A DNA stretch of 64,000 nucleotides from DATHKG01 sp035489435 (lineage in GTDB: Bacteria; Bacteroidota; Bacteroidia; Chitinophagales; Chitinophagaceae), in NCBI GenBank assembly GCA_035489435.1, contig DATHKG010000123.1. One strand, given 5' to 3'. Both the position numbers and the translations under genes were made by a program. Under the pieces are notes generated by a model, which saw only the letters and a list, made by a program, of their open reading frames with translations, ran no database searches and was not told the DNA's origin. Below, one piece after another: positions 43,300 through 52,070 of the stretch; the stretch's first letter is position 1; every line of letters begins with the position of its first letter.

Positions 43300-44021
43300 T
43301 ACTTAAAAGTGTCTTGCGCAATACCTTTGTTTATAATATAGGAAGAATAATTGATCTCAATCTTGCCTTTCTGATTTTCTGACTTGTCATTTACTACGGG
43401 TTTTTCACCGGTATCATAATCGAAGGCGAGTCCTTTGGGTAGCTTATAGTTTTGGGTATTGAAAAGAAATACCACCTTGTCCGGAAGTCCCCAGCTGATA
43501 AATTTGCCATAGCTCATTTCGATTTCATAGGTTCCTGATTCTTTGGTGGTAGTAATTGCCTTTCTTACCAACGCAAGCTTATCATCAACATATAAAGTAG
43601 AAACTACTACATCCGACTTCTCATCAAGGGGAAGCAACTTGATAACTGACAGTTCCTCGCCCTGGAATTTTGTTTTTCCTGCAGGAACCGCGGTAAACTG
43701 TCCATTAGCGGCAAAAAGGCTGTTGACATTGATACTCATGCCTCCCTTGGGAACAATTGAAATACCGTCCTGTTTTTTGATCTTAAACTTATCGGGGTTT
43801 TTATAAAAGACCGTGATATCAGATTTCGGCACTTTCATGAAAGAAACATTGGTAATCAAAATACCCTTGGCCTGGTAATCTTTTACCATGTTTAGTTTTT
43901 CCCTTATGCGTGTAACCAATGCATCAGCTTCCTGCGCTACTAAAGTTGACGAAACCAAGACAGCTGCGAGAAACAATAATCCGGCGGAAAAAACAATATA
44001 AAACCTGGCGCGCGCCTTCAT
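43299..44021 (-). CDS. LolA-like outer membrane lipoprotein carrier
   Basis: The 240-residue protein has a signal peptide (about 1-29, FSAGLLFLAAVLVSSTLVAQ). The remainder fits the LolA/LppX beta-half-barrel: KDYQAKGILI, NPDKFKIKK, and a central SVIKLLPLDEK. LolA carries lipoproteins across the periplasm; Bacteroidota have several diverged copies, so the exact function is uncertain. It is preceded by the heptad locus 7. Confidence 0.8.
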   Translation of the reverse strand: MKARARFYIVFSAGLLFLAAVLVSSTLVAQEADALVTRIREKLNMVKDYQAKGILITNVSFMKVPKSDITVFYKNPDKFKIKKQDGISIVPKGGMSINVNSLFAANGQFTAVPAGKTKFQGEELSVIKLLPLDEKSDVVVSTLYVDDKLALVRKAITTTKESGTYEIEMSYGKFISWGLPDKVVFLFNTQNYKLPKGLAFDYDTGEKPVVNDKSENQKGKIEINYSSYIINKGIAQDTFK

Positions 44022-44145
44022 ACAATATCTATCTTAATACAAACTCATAACAGCGAAGACACCTTAAAGTTCAATGCAGCTCATTGAATTAGAGGTGAGT
44101 TGTAAATGGTAAGCGATAAGTTAGGAATGATAAGTTCTGAATGGC

Positions 44146-44261
44146 GAGTTATGAGTGGAGTGGTGAGTTGTGAATGACGAGTTCTGAATGATGAGTTCTG
44201 AATGATGTTATTTCAACCATTCAGAAACTCCACTCACAACTCACCACTCCACTCATAACTC
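44146..44261. repeat. Heptad inverted repeat, locus 7: perfect 28-bp arms
   Basis: The left arm 44146-44173 and right arm 44234-44261 are exact reverse complements over 28 bp with a 60-bp loop. The arm sequence is different from the 27-bp arms of locus 2 (it contains GTGGAGTGGTGAG). More ATGAGTT units continue on the right to about 44297 and weaker ones on the left from about 44090. It lies between two minus-strand genes, so it is not restricted to convergent junctions. Confidence 0.93.
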
Positions 44262-44296
44262 ATCACTCATAACTCATAACTCATAACTCATAACTC

Positions 44297-45244
44297 TCAT
44301 AAGAAGCTATCCGATTCCCGATAAGCTTTTATCAGCGCCAGCTCACCCTCTTTGCCTGGTTTCGAATTCCCATGCTCCATTCCCATCACACCTTTCCATC
44401 CCCTGGCGTGTATATGCTTAAAAATATTTTTGTAATTCATCTCACCGGTTGTTGGTTCTTTTCTTCCGGGGTTATCACCTATCTGGAAATAGCCTATTTC
44501 TTCCCAGCAACGATCGATATTTTTAATAATATCGCCTTCATTCCTTTGCATATGATACATGTCGAACAGGAACTTACAGGATGGACTACCCACGGCTTTA
44601 CAAATCATATAAGTCTGATCTGAATGCCGGAGAAATAAATCCGGATTGTCGCTAAGCGCTTCAAGCACCATAATAAGACCAGCCGGCTCCAGGATATCAC
44701 TTCCAATCCGCAGGGCTTTAATAACATTTGCAGTCTGGTATTCGATAGATAATGATCTGTCGAAGTTGCCTGGCACCACCGTTACTTCTTTTGCATTACA
44801 TCTCTTTCCCACTTCTATGGCGAGTTTGCAATCCTTCACCATTTTATCAATCCATTCCTGCTTTCCAGTAGTCAATGTGGTTTTCCAATGCCACTGATCG
44901 CTGGTAACTACAAAAACACCCATTTTCATCCCTAAGCTGGCAAGGGTATCTCCAATCTTTTTTTGTAACTCAACCGGCCTGCCCATCATACCATTGTCTT
45001 CAATAGACCGGAATCCCATATCATGGGCCCATTTTATCTGGTCGATAAAATCTTTGCCGGCATGCGCTTCGAACATTCCCTGGTGAAAGCCATAATTGAG
45101 ATTAAAAGGTTTTTCGGCAGTTAGTTTCCCTGTACCTTCTGAATTTTGGGTGCCATTAATTTTGTTTTCGGCGAGCAAGCTTCCTGATCCTAATAAGCCT
45201 GCTCCGGCTAGCATCGTTTGTTGCATAAATTTTCTGCGTTCCAT
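44297..45244 (-). CDS. Hydroxypyruvate isomerase-like TIM-barrel protein with Tat-type leader
   Basis: The 315-residue protein begins MERRKFMQQTMLAGAG, a Tat-type leader. The rest is an AP-endonuclease-2-like TIM barrel close to hydroxypyruvate isomerase: VLEALSDNP (metal Glu), FLFDMYHMQRNEGDI, GDNPGRKEPTTGEMNY and the final GMEHGNS. The role is probably sugar-acid or sugar-phosphate isomerisation in the periplasm. It is divergent from the SUMF1-fold gene; a Gfo/Idh oxidoreductase also with a leader follows there, suggesting a small carbohydrate cluster. Confidence 0.87.
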   Translation of the reverse strand: MERRKFMQQTMLAGAGLLGSGSLLAENKINGTQNSEGTGKLTAEKPFNLNYGFHQGMFEAHAGKDFIDQIKWAHDMGFRSIEDNGMMGRPVELQKKIGDTLASLGMKMGVFVVTSDQWHWKTTLTTGKQEWIDKMVKDCKLAIEVGKRCNAKEVTVVPGNFDRSLSIEYQTANVIKALRIGSDILEPAGLIMVLEALSDNPDLFLRHSDQTYMICKAVGSPSCKFLFDMYHMQRNEGDIIKNIDRCWEEIGYFQIGDNPGRKEPTTGEMNYKNIFKHIHARGWKGVMGMEHGNSKPGKEGELALIKAYRESDSFL

Positions 45245-45376
45245 CGGAAATTTATTTTAGGCTTTAAATGTAGTGACAATCTGTTGTTGGTCATGAATAA
45301 ATTTCCTGCTATCGGTTTTAAAACAATTTACTTTCTGCAATTATTTCCTAACTTGTCGCTCTCCAAAAAGAACTCA

Positions 45377-46336
45377 GTGAAAAAGACAGGAATTTTGCTT
45401 GCCTTTATTACCAGTACAACACTGGTAAATGCACAGGTCAAGCCAACAGATTTTAAACCGTACGAACAATCGATTAAGGGCACTGCTGTTAAGTTTAATT
45501 TAGTTCCCATACCCGAGGGCAGCTTTACCATGGGTAGCCCGGCAACCGAGAAGGGCCGGAAACCAGATGAGGGGCCCGAGACTAAAGTCACCCTTGATGC
45601 ATTCTGGATGGGTATTCATGAAGTTACTCATGATGAATTTCTTGTATTTTTTGACGATGATAATATCAGCCGCAATGAGGATGTGGACGCTGTAACCAGG
45701 CCAACGGCCCAGTATATTGATTTAAGCTGGGGTATGGGTAAACAAGGTGGGTTTCCTGCAAATAGTATGTCACAGCATACCGCTATGATGTATTGCCATT
45801 GGCTCTATCTCAAAACCGGTGTATTTTACCGTCTTCCTACTGAAGCTGAATGGGAATATGCCTGCCGGGCAGGAACTAATACGGCCTGGTATTTTGGCGA
45901 TGACCCTAAATTACTTGGTCAATATGCATGGTTTGCAGGTAATAGTAATGAGAAATACCAGAAAGTAGGCCAGAAAAAGCCAAATGCCTGGGGTTTGTTT
46001 GATATGATTGGAAATGTAAGCGAATGGACCCAGGACCAATATACACCGGACTACTTTAAAAAGATAGCAACAGAACCCATAAATCCGCGGATAGAGCCAT
46101 CAACAAAATATCCGAAAACCGTGAGGGGTGGAGGGTACCTGGATCAACCCGTGGCTACACGCAGCGCTGCCCGTAATAAATCGGAGCCAGCCTGGAACAA
46201 ACGCGACCCCCAGATTCCAAAAAGTAAATGGTGGCTTACAGATGGAATGTCCGTCGGTTTCCGGGTGGTCAGCCCGCTCAAACAACCTTCCCCGGCCGAA
46301 GCAGAAGCTTATTATAGTCAATATATTTCTTTGTAA
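45377..46336 (+). CDS. SUMF1/formylglycine-generating-enzyme-fold protein, secreted
   Basis: A GTG at 45377 gives a clean signal peptide (KKTGILLAFITSTTLVNAQ) and 319 residues; an in-frame ATG at 45293 would add 28 residues ahead of it. The mature part is the SUMF1 fold: FTMGSPATE, GIHEVTHDEF, RLPTEAEWEYACRAG, GNVSEWTQD and VRGGGYLDQP. The region where sulfatase-activating enzymes carry the active-site cysteines (after RSAAR) has none, so formylglycine formation is unlikely. In Bacteroidota many such proteins are structural or binding (GldJ/K type). Confidence 0.85.
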   Translation: MKKTGILLAFITSTTLVNAQVKPTDFKPYEQSIKGTAVKFNLVPIPEGSFTMGSPATEKGRKPDEGPETKVTLDAFWMGIHEVTHDEFLVFFDDDNISRNEDVDAVTRPTAQYIDLSWGMGKQGGFPANSMSQHTAMMYCHWLYLKTGVFYRLPTEAEWEYACRAGTNTAWYFGDDPKLLGQYAWFAGNSNEKYQKVGQKKPNAWGLFDMIGNVSEWTQDQYTPDYFKKIATEPINPRIEPSTKYPKTVRGGGYLDQPVATRSAARNKSEPAWNKRDPQIPKSKWWLTDGMSVGFRVVSPLKQPSPAEAEAYYSQYISL

Positions 46337-46383
46337 CTTACTGTCAACTTTCATTTCATCATTAAAGATCAAAACACCAGAAC

Positions 46384-47718
46384 ATGCACAACGATAGCAA
46401 ACCATCAAGAAGAGATTTTGTAAAACAATCCTCCCTGCTTGCAGGAGGTATTATTGCAGCTCCACTTATGTCAGGAGCAAATTATTTTTCAGGTTCCGAT
46501 GATGTAATTAAGATTGCCCTGGTGGGCTGTGGTGGCCGTGGTACGGGCGCTGCAACACAGGCATTACTATCGAAACAAAATGTAAAGATTGTTGCGATGG
46601 CTGATGCTTTCCGTGACCGCCTTGACAGCTGTTACAAAAGACTCACAGCAGAAAACATGTCTGATTCAGGAATAAAAGGCAACCTGAAATCAAAGGTTGA
46701 TGTTCCTGAAGAAAGAAAATTTGTTGGCTTTGATGGCTATGAAAAAGCTATTAAACTTGCTGATGTTGTCATCCTCGCTACACCTCCGGGCTTCCGTCCA
46801 ATACATTTCGAAGAGGCTATAAAACAAAACAAACATGTATTCATGGAAAAGCCGGTAGCTACTGATCCGGCCGGTATCCAGAAGGTGCTTGAAGTTGCCA
46901 AGCTCGCAAAAGACAAAAAACTCAACGTAGTTGTTGGCCTGCAACGCCATTACCAGAATTCATACCGCGAACTGTTTAAGCGTAAAGAAATGATCGGGGA
47001 CATCACATCAGCACAGGCATGGTGGAACAATGATGGAGTCTGGGTTAAGAAACGTCAGCCCGAGCAGACTGAAATGGAATACCAGATGAGAAACTGGTAT
47101 TATTTTAACTGGCTTTGTGGTGATCATATCACAGAACAACATATACACAATATTGATGTGATAAACTGGTTCAAAGGTTCATATCCCGTTAAAGCGCAGG
47201 GTATGGGTGGCCGTGAGGTTCGTAAGGGAAAAGATTATGGTGAGATCTTTGATCACCACTATGTTGAGTTTCAATACGCTGATGGATCTATTCTGAACAG
47301 CCAGTGTCGTCATATTCCGGGAACCATGAGTAAGGTTGATGAACTGCTGACCGGTACAAAGGGAATCATCAGGGCCGGGGATGCAAATATCAAAGACCTT
47401 AAAGGCAAAGTGCTTTACCAGTTTGATAAGAAAACAGAAAACGACGCATATCAGTCTGAACACGATGAACTTTTTGCTGCTTTAGCTAAAGGTGAATATA
47501 AATTTGCTGATGCTGAAAATGGCGCAAAAAGTACCATGACATCGATCCTCGGAAGAATGGCCACATATAGCGGACGCATCGTTGAATGGGATAAGGCAAT
47601 TAATTCCGGCATCAACCTTCAGCCCGACAAATATGCATGGGATGCAATGCCAAAGACCGTTCCAGACAGTGAGGGGCAATACCTGGTTGCTATACCTGGC
47701 AAAACCAAGTTTGCATAA
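46384..47718 (+). CDS. Gfo/Idh/MocA family oxidoreductase with Tat-type leader
   Basis: The 444-residue protein has a leader SRRDFVKQSSLLAGG and then a Rossmann domain with GCGGRGTGAATQAL (about 50-63). The conserved Lys-containing MEKPVA motif lies near residue 157, and the Gfo/Idh C-terminal domain includes HNIDVINWF. Such proteins use NAD(P) to oxidise or reduce sugars or act in sugar deamination and glycoside breakdown. It lies 47 bp downstream of the SUMF1-fold gene and is probably co-transcribed. Confidence 0.9.
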   Translation: MHNDSKPSRRDFVKQSSLLAGGIIAAPLMSGANYFSGSDDVIKIALVGCGGRGTGAATQALLSKQNVKIVAMADAFRDRLDSCYKRLTAENMSDSGIKGNLKSKVDVPEERKFVGFDGYEKAIKLADVVILATPPGFRPIHFEEAIKQNKHVFMEKPVATDPAGIQKVLEVAKLAKDKKLNVVVGLQRHYQNSYRELFKRKEMIGDITSAQAWWNNDGVWVKKRQPEQTEMEYQMRNWYYFNWLCGDHITEQHIHNIDVINWFKGSYPVKAQGMGGREVRKGKDYGEIFDHHYVEFQYADGSILNSQCRHIPGTMSKVDELLTGTKGIIRAGDANIKDLKGKVLYQFDKKTENDAYQSEHDELFAALAKGEYKFADAENGAKSTMTSILGRMATYSGRIVEWDKAINSGINLQPDKYAWDAMPKTVPDSEGQYLVAIPGKTKFA

Positions 47719-47802
47719 CAAATGGATTAAATCTCAGTAGAACATTATTTAAAAAAAACTACTCGCAAGAATACATTCGAAAGGATATTATTTGATTGTT
47801 GA

Positions 47803-47836
47803 CAAAAACATCGGGCTACAAAACCCGATGTTTTTT
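47803..47836 (+). terminator. Intrinsic terminator after the Gfo/Idh gene
   Basis: ACATCGGG and CCCGATGT form the stem with flanking A5 and T6 runs, so it can work in both directions. Confidence 0.92.
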
Positions 47837-47879
47837 ATTTTAAGCTGGCACTCAAGCGTTTTAACCAAGACATTAAGCA

Positions 47880-47985
47880 AGACATGAGCGGTAAGTGGTA
47901 AGTGGTGAGTGTGAAATTCTGAAATGAACCGCACTAAACAACTCTGCACTAACTCATCACTCATCACTCATAACTCATAACTCCA
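47880..47985. repeat. Heptad array, locus 8
   Basis: GTAAGTG, GTAAGTG and GTGAGTG lie on the left (about 47890-47913), and ATAACTC/ATCACTC units lie on the right (about 47949-47985). The two halves face each other but do not form a long perfect stem. The ordinary terminator at 47803 is nearby. Confidence 0.8.
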
Positions 47986-48015
47986 AAAGTGGCTTTCCAT
48001 ATAACTCAAGAATAG

Positions 48016-48855
48016 TTATGAAAGAATGTCTTTCCGTTTGAATATTACGATGGAAGCTGTGACAAAAACAACGATATGCAATAGCAGTATCACGGCGGAT
48101 CTCAGCACACTTGGATAATTTACCGGGTCATCAAAGAATCCTTTCCAGCCCAGCATATGAGAAGTAAATAAGAATGGTTTCAGTGAATTGAAAAGAGGGA
48201 GATCCATAGTCGTGAGTATTGTAAATACTATCACGATACTCATAGTCGAGACAATGGGTCCGATTGAATTTTCGGCAAAAAGAGAAAGGAGAAATGAAAG
48301 GGCGGCAACAGTTGTCATTGCTACAGCTGCAAAAGCAAAGGCGGCAAAATAACGCCACATTACATCCGACTTGTCAAGAATAAAGATCTGTGTACTCTTA
48401 AAAATCATGAGATCACTGGTGCCAAAAATCAGGATGGACAGAACCAGGGAAAGCAGCGCCATCCAAAGTAATAACATCAGGGTATAAATCATGGTTGCTA
48501 AAAACTTACTCATGATGATTCCTTCCCTGCTAATCGGTTTACTCAGCAATAATCTTAATGTACCCAGGTTTGCTTCCCCGGCTATCATGTCACCTCCTAT
48601 CAATGCAATTAAGAGTGGCACGTGAATCAGCAGCGTTTGTAAAATCACAAAACAAATAAGATAACCGTTCAGGATCTGGCCATCGATATCAAAAGTATTA
48701 TTAAGCCCCTGCAACATAAACTGCACATAGGTTTCGCCATCCGCGTAAAATGCCAGCTGTATCAATACCACGATTGCCGCAATTGCCCCAAATGAAATAT
48801 AAGTTCTGGGCCTTTTGAATATTTTGAATAGCTCAATTTGCAAAAGCGTCCACAT
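48016..48855 (-). CDS. ABC-2 type transporter permease
   Basis: The 279-residue protein has six hydrophobic helices (first about 20-40; the last near 250-270) and the typical GDMIAGEANLGTLRLLLSKP segment, the ABC-2 permease hallmark. Its start overlaps the end of the ATPase gene by 23 bp. Together they form an ABC exporter whose substrate is not known. Confidence 0.9.
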   Translation of the reverse strand: MWTLLQIELFKIFKRPRTYISFGAIAAIVVLIQLAFYADGETYVQFMLQGLNNTFDIDGQILNGYLICFVILQTLLIHVPLLIALIGGDMIAGEANLGTLRLLLSKPISREGIIMSKFLATMIYTLMLLLWMALLSLVLSILIFGTSDLMIFKSTQIFILDKSDVMWRYFAAFAFAAVAMTTVAALSFLLSLFAENSIGPIVSTMSIVIVFTILTTMDLPLFNSLKPFLFTSHMLGWKGFFDDPVNYPSVLRSAVILLLHIVVFVTASIVIFKRKDILS

Positions 48856-49768
48856 GCTGATTAGCGGTTGTTAGTGATAAGAAATAGTCTTCCAGTGAAT
48901 GCTTTGCCTGGAGCGAAACAATATTAGTATTAATGCTGACCAGGTAGTTAGCGAGTTTTGGTATTTGGGCCTTATCTACCTGGAACCTTATCCTTGAACC
49001 CGAATACTCTTTCAGGTTAGCCGCATAGGGACCGGATTTCAATAATCCAATTATTTCAGCAGCATTTGTAGTTTCAAGTTCCACCAGCGTCTTTGCGGGG
49101 TCAAATAGCTCGGCCACGCTACCTTCCGCTTTCCGGCTTCCCTTATCGATTATAAGCATCCGGCTGGCCACCATTTCAATTTCAGTAAGAAGGTGTGAGG
49201 ATACAACGATCGTTTTGCCCAGATTCCGGCTAAGGTGTAGTATCAGGTTCCGTACATCTGCAATTCCCTGCGGATCAAGTCCATTGGTTGGTTCATCTAG
49301 GATGATCAGCTCCGGATCATGAACAAGTGCCACGGCAATACCCAGCCGCTGTTTCATACCCTGTGAGAAAGTTTTTACTTTGGAATCTGCCCGGTCCTTT
49401 ATACCTACCAACTCAAGCTGGTCCAACAGTTTACTCTTCAGGGGCTTTATCCCGCTCATTTTTGCAAAAAGGGCCAGGTTCTCATAGGCTGTAAGATATT
49501 TATACAAATCCGGCCTTTCAATGACTGCCCCGATTTTCTGCAAAATCTCACGGCGGTTGGCCATAAGTTCCTTTCCGAATATCCGGATGGTACCTGCGGT
49601 TGGCCGGATCAATGTAAGCAACATGCGGATAGTGGTAGATTTACCAGCACCATTCTGGCCCAGGAAACCATAAACATCACCCCGTTGAACACTAAAAGAC
49701 AGGTCGGTAACTGCCCGGATGTCCTGAAAATGCTTACTTAAATGACTTACTTCTATGATTGCGGACAT
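48833..49768 (-). CDS. ABC exporter ATP-binding protein
   Basis: The ATG at 49766-49768 gives 311 residues and the standard N-terminus MSAIIEVSHLSKHF; the open frame extends further upstream but that part has no ATPase features. Walker A is GQNGAGKSTTIRM, the signature FSQGMKQRLGIA, Walker B LIILDEPTNGLD and the H-loop VVSSHLL. A C-terminal domain of about 90 residues follows. It works with the overlapping permease gene. Confidence 0.92.
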   Translation of the reverse strand: MSAIIEVSHLSKHFQDIRAVTDLSFSVQRGDVYGFLGQNGAGKSTTIRMLLTLIRPTAGTIRIFGKELMANRREILQKIGAVIERPDLYKYLTAYENLALFAKMSGIKPLKSKLLDQLELVGIKDRADSKVKTFSQGMKQRLGIAVALVHDPELIILDEPTNGLDPQGIADVRNLILHLSRNLGKTIVVSSHLLTEIEMVASRMLIIDKGSRKAEGSVAELFDPAKTLVELETTNAAEIIGLLKSGPYAANLKEYSGSRIRFQVDKAQIPKLANYLVSINTNIVSLQAKHSLEDYFLSLTTANQHVDAFAN

Positions 49769-50183
49769 ATATATGTATGCTGCTGAATTATTCTGTCGGA
49801 CTATCCAGCTAAGCTTGCTTTTTAATTTTACTGAAAATAGCCCCGATTTGTTAAAGTTGCCGCTGATCAAAATAAAATTTCGATTGGGTACTTGCATAAG
49901 CCAGAACCCCGAATTATATTTGTTTCATTCTCCCCAATCCTTAGACAATACCATCAGCCACCATCTTTTCGAAAGCCTCTCCCAATTCCCGAACCCGTTT
50001 GATTAACAGATTAAGAATCGTTTGGTTTAGATATATACATTATTGTCCAATAACTATGTAAGTTCCAGGGTTATGTTGAAACCTTGATCGTTCCTGACAA
50101 AGACAGTATCTGCTCCTTTGAATGCCCCGCCGGTACACCGGCCATGCTTAATTCATATTGTCTAACTCTGAAACTTACATTTA
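49769..50183. other. 415-bp region between divergent genes, with a possible long leader
   Basis: A strong promoter candidate on the plus strand lies at 49891-49922 (CTTG, 20 nt, TATATTTG), about 260 bp before the T9SS gene. A small palindrome (GCCGGT/ACCGGC, 50129-50142) sits near the gene. Nothing else is recognisable. Confidence 0.55.
49915..49922 (+). promoter_or_regulatory. Bacteroidota -7 box with -33 element
   Basis: TATATTTG is preceded by CTTG at 49891-49894 with a 20-nt spacer, the usual TTTG-N19-21-TAnnTTTG layout. It would give the T9SS gene at 50184 an untranslated leader of about 255 nt. Confidence 0.5.
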
Positions 50184-51647
50184 ATGAAAAGAACTTCGCT
50201 TCATTCGCTGCTGGCTGTAGCCTGCACATTTTTATCAATGGGGGCAAACGCAGGAACACAGGAAAATTTTAATTCAAGGAACACAGCTTCGCTACACCGT
50301 GTCAAGGCATACCTGCAGGATCAATGCTGGCTATTCCGTGATTTCGAGATTAACCGCGCCGGATGGACTCCGGGTATAGATGGTGATGGAGCCATGGTTT
50401 CAGGTATTGCTTCTGATGCCGCGAAATTTACTGCGATATTCACGCCTTTGGTTAATATTAACGGTAAAACCACATTGTCGTTTGACTATAAATTCAGCTC
50501 TGCTTTTACTCCAGGTTCTGAAAGATTCCTGACCATAGCTATTACGGACTACAATGGTAATGTCGTCAAAGAACTTGACAAACTCACATTCTCAAATGTT
50601 GTCGCAGGCAAAGTACTTAATTATCAAAACAATTTTGATGGAATTGAGGCTGGTGCTTACAAACTAATGGTTAAGTACGCCGGGCATGAAGGTTCAACCC
50701 GCATCGCAATCGATAATTTCAACCTGGATGCAGAACCGGTATTTACTACAGGCTGCAAAACTGCTCCTGTTGCTGTTGCAGACATAATCTTTGGAGAAGC
50801 AGACAGAAGTGCAAAAGGTAATTTGCTGGAAAACGACAACATCAGCGATAAAAATCTTTCAGTTAGTTATGCAGTTACTAATTCCAAAGACGGTGAATTA
50901 AAAATTGATAAAGAAGGCAACTTCGAATTTATACCAGGTGCCGGCTTTACCGGATCATCAACAACCTTTACCTACAAAGTTTGTGACCTTGGATATAATC
51001 CACTTTGTTCCGAAGATGCCAAAGTAACCATACAATTTCCAGCTGGTATAATATCAGTGAAAGAAGAGATATTGTCACAAAGCCTGAACGACTTCAAAGG
51101 TTTTTACCAGGAAGATGGCAAAGTTGAAATCAAATGGGTTACTAACTTTGAACAAAACTGCGACAGGTTTGAAGTAGAAAGAAGCTTTGACGGAGCAAAC
51201 TGGATAACAGCGGGTTCACTGAAAGGCCAGGGTGTATCAACAAATAAACAGGCATATAGCTTTGTTGACAAAGTGGGTCGCAACATAGTGCACAAAAATG
51301 ATCTTTATTACAGGTTGAAGCAGGTAAACCTTGATAAAAAGGCATCTCTCAGTAAGATCCTCGTTGTAAGGGTTTTCAATAAAAAATCGTTGAGAATGGT
51401 AAGTATTACGCCTAACCCTGTAAAAAATGATATCTCCGTAAATGTTCAGTTAAATGAGGATTCATATGTTGTAATGAAAATTGTTAACACAGAAGGCAAT
51501 GAAATGATGAGAAAATCCCAGCGTGTTGAAGAAGGTCAGAACAGCTTCGTGATGGACGGGTCTAACAAACTAACCCCGGGTATGTACTTCCTTGAAGTAA
51601 CCGTGAACAGCAAAGACAGAATGATAGCAAAATTGCTCAAAGAGTAA
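50184..51647 (+). CDS. T9SS-exported adhesin-like protein
   Basis: The 487-residue protein starts with a signal peptide (KRTSLHSLLAVACTFLSMGANA). A beta-sandwich (about 45-185, FTPLVNINGKTTLSFDYKFS) is followed by a cadherin-like tandem segment (PVAVADIIFGE to VCDLGYNPLCSEDAKV, about 195-285). A fibronectin-like region with KVEIKWVTNFEQNCDRFEVE comes next. The C-terminal about 80 residues (ITPNPVKNDISVNV to MIAKLLKE) are a type A T9SS sorting domain, so the protein should reach the cell surface through the system regulated by PorX. Function beyond adhesion is unknown. Confidence 0.88.
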   Translation: MKRTSLHSLLAVACTFLSMGANAGTQENFNSRNTASLHRVKAYLQDQCWLFRDFEINRAGWTPGIDGDGAMVSGIASDAAKFTAIFTPLVNINGKTTLSFDYKFSSAFTPGSERFLTIAITDYNGNVVKELDKLTFSNVVAGKVLNYQNNFDGIEAGAYKLMVKYAGHEGSTRIAIDNFNLDAEPVFTTGCKTAPVAVADIIFGEADRSAKGNLLENDNISDKNLSVSYAVTNSKDGELKIDKEGNFEFIPGAGFTGSSTTFTYKVCDLGYNPLCSEDAKVTIQFPAGIISVKEEILSQSLNDFKGFYQEDGKVEIKWVTNFEQNCDRFEVERSFDGANWITAGSLKGQGVSTNKQAYSFVDKVGRNIVHKNDLYYRLKQVNLDKKASLSKILVVRVFNKKSLRMVSITPNPVKNDISVNVQLNEDSYVVMKIVNTEGNEMMRKSQRVEEGQNSFVMDGSNKLTPGMYFLEVTVNSKDRMIAKLLKE

Positions 51648-51670
51648 CCAGGAATAACCGCGTATAAAGT

Positions 51671-51703
51671 AAAGGCTTCGGACCAGATCCGGAGCTTTTT
51701 TTA
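51671..51703 (+). terminator. Intrinsic terminator after the T9SS protein gene
   Basis: A hairpin of AAAGGCTTCGGA against TCCGGAGC with TTTTTTT follows the stop. Confidence 0.85.
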
Positions 51704-51800
51704 TTTACCTACTGATAGTTATGATTACAGATTTTTTTTCTATAGAGAGGTATGAATACAGATTTATTATTTACCTATAGAGAGATATGACTGCAGATTT
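51701..51800. repeat. Stop-codon-anchored tandem repeat: about 35-bp unit, three copies, at the winged-helix gene 3' end
   Basis: On the minus strand, unit 1 is 51800-51766 and includes the last codons and the stop of the winged-helix gene. Unit 2 is 51765-51735 and unit 3 about 51734-51701, both after the stop. All begin AAATCTG and contain TCATA and CTATAG or CAGTAG. Confidence 0.9.
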
Positions 51801-52060
51801 AGTACATATTGCTCAAACGCCGCGATTCCCGCGGGAAGAATTTTGCAAATCGTTTGAGGATAATTGTCTTTGAATTGTTTTATCACTTCAATGTAGCCAG
51901 CTTCTTTTAGCTTATTAACCTGGACGCTTAAATTTCCGGCCGTGGCATTCGTCTTCTCTTTTATAAAAGTAAATTCCGCCTCCTTAACGCTAATAAGAAG
52001 TGATACAACGCCAAGACGTAATTGCGAATGTAATATGGGATCTAAGTCTTTAAAGTCCAT
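51767..52060 (-). CDS. Winged-helix transcriptional regulator (HTH_34 type)
   Basis: The 97-residue protein has the small winged-helix fold of the MarR-like HTH_34 group: HSQLRLGVVSLL, then a recognition region around NLSVQVNKLKEAGYIEV. It should repress or activate the adjacent membrane-protein genes. It is the last gene in the minus-strand run, 10 bp after the 199-residue membrane protein. Its last codons are the first unit of a 35-bp repeat. Confidence 0.88.
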   Translation of the reverse strand: MDFKDLDPILHSQLRLGVVSLLISVKEAEFTFIKEKTNATAGNLSVQVNKLKEAGYIEVIKQFKDNYPQTICKILPAGIAAFEQYVLNLQSYLSIGK

Positions 52061-52070
52061 CTTCAGGTTT

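Noticed and set aside
45218..45376. Longer N-terminus for the SUMF1-fold protein, overlapping the isomerase gene
   Set aside because: It would place 53 extra residues ahead of a good signal peptide and overlap the divergent gene's start.
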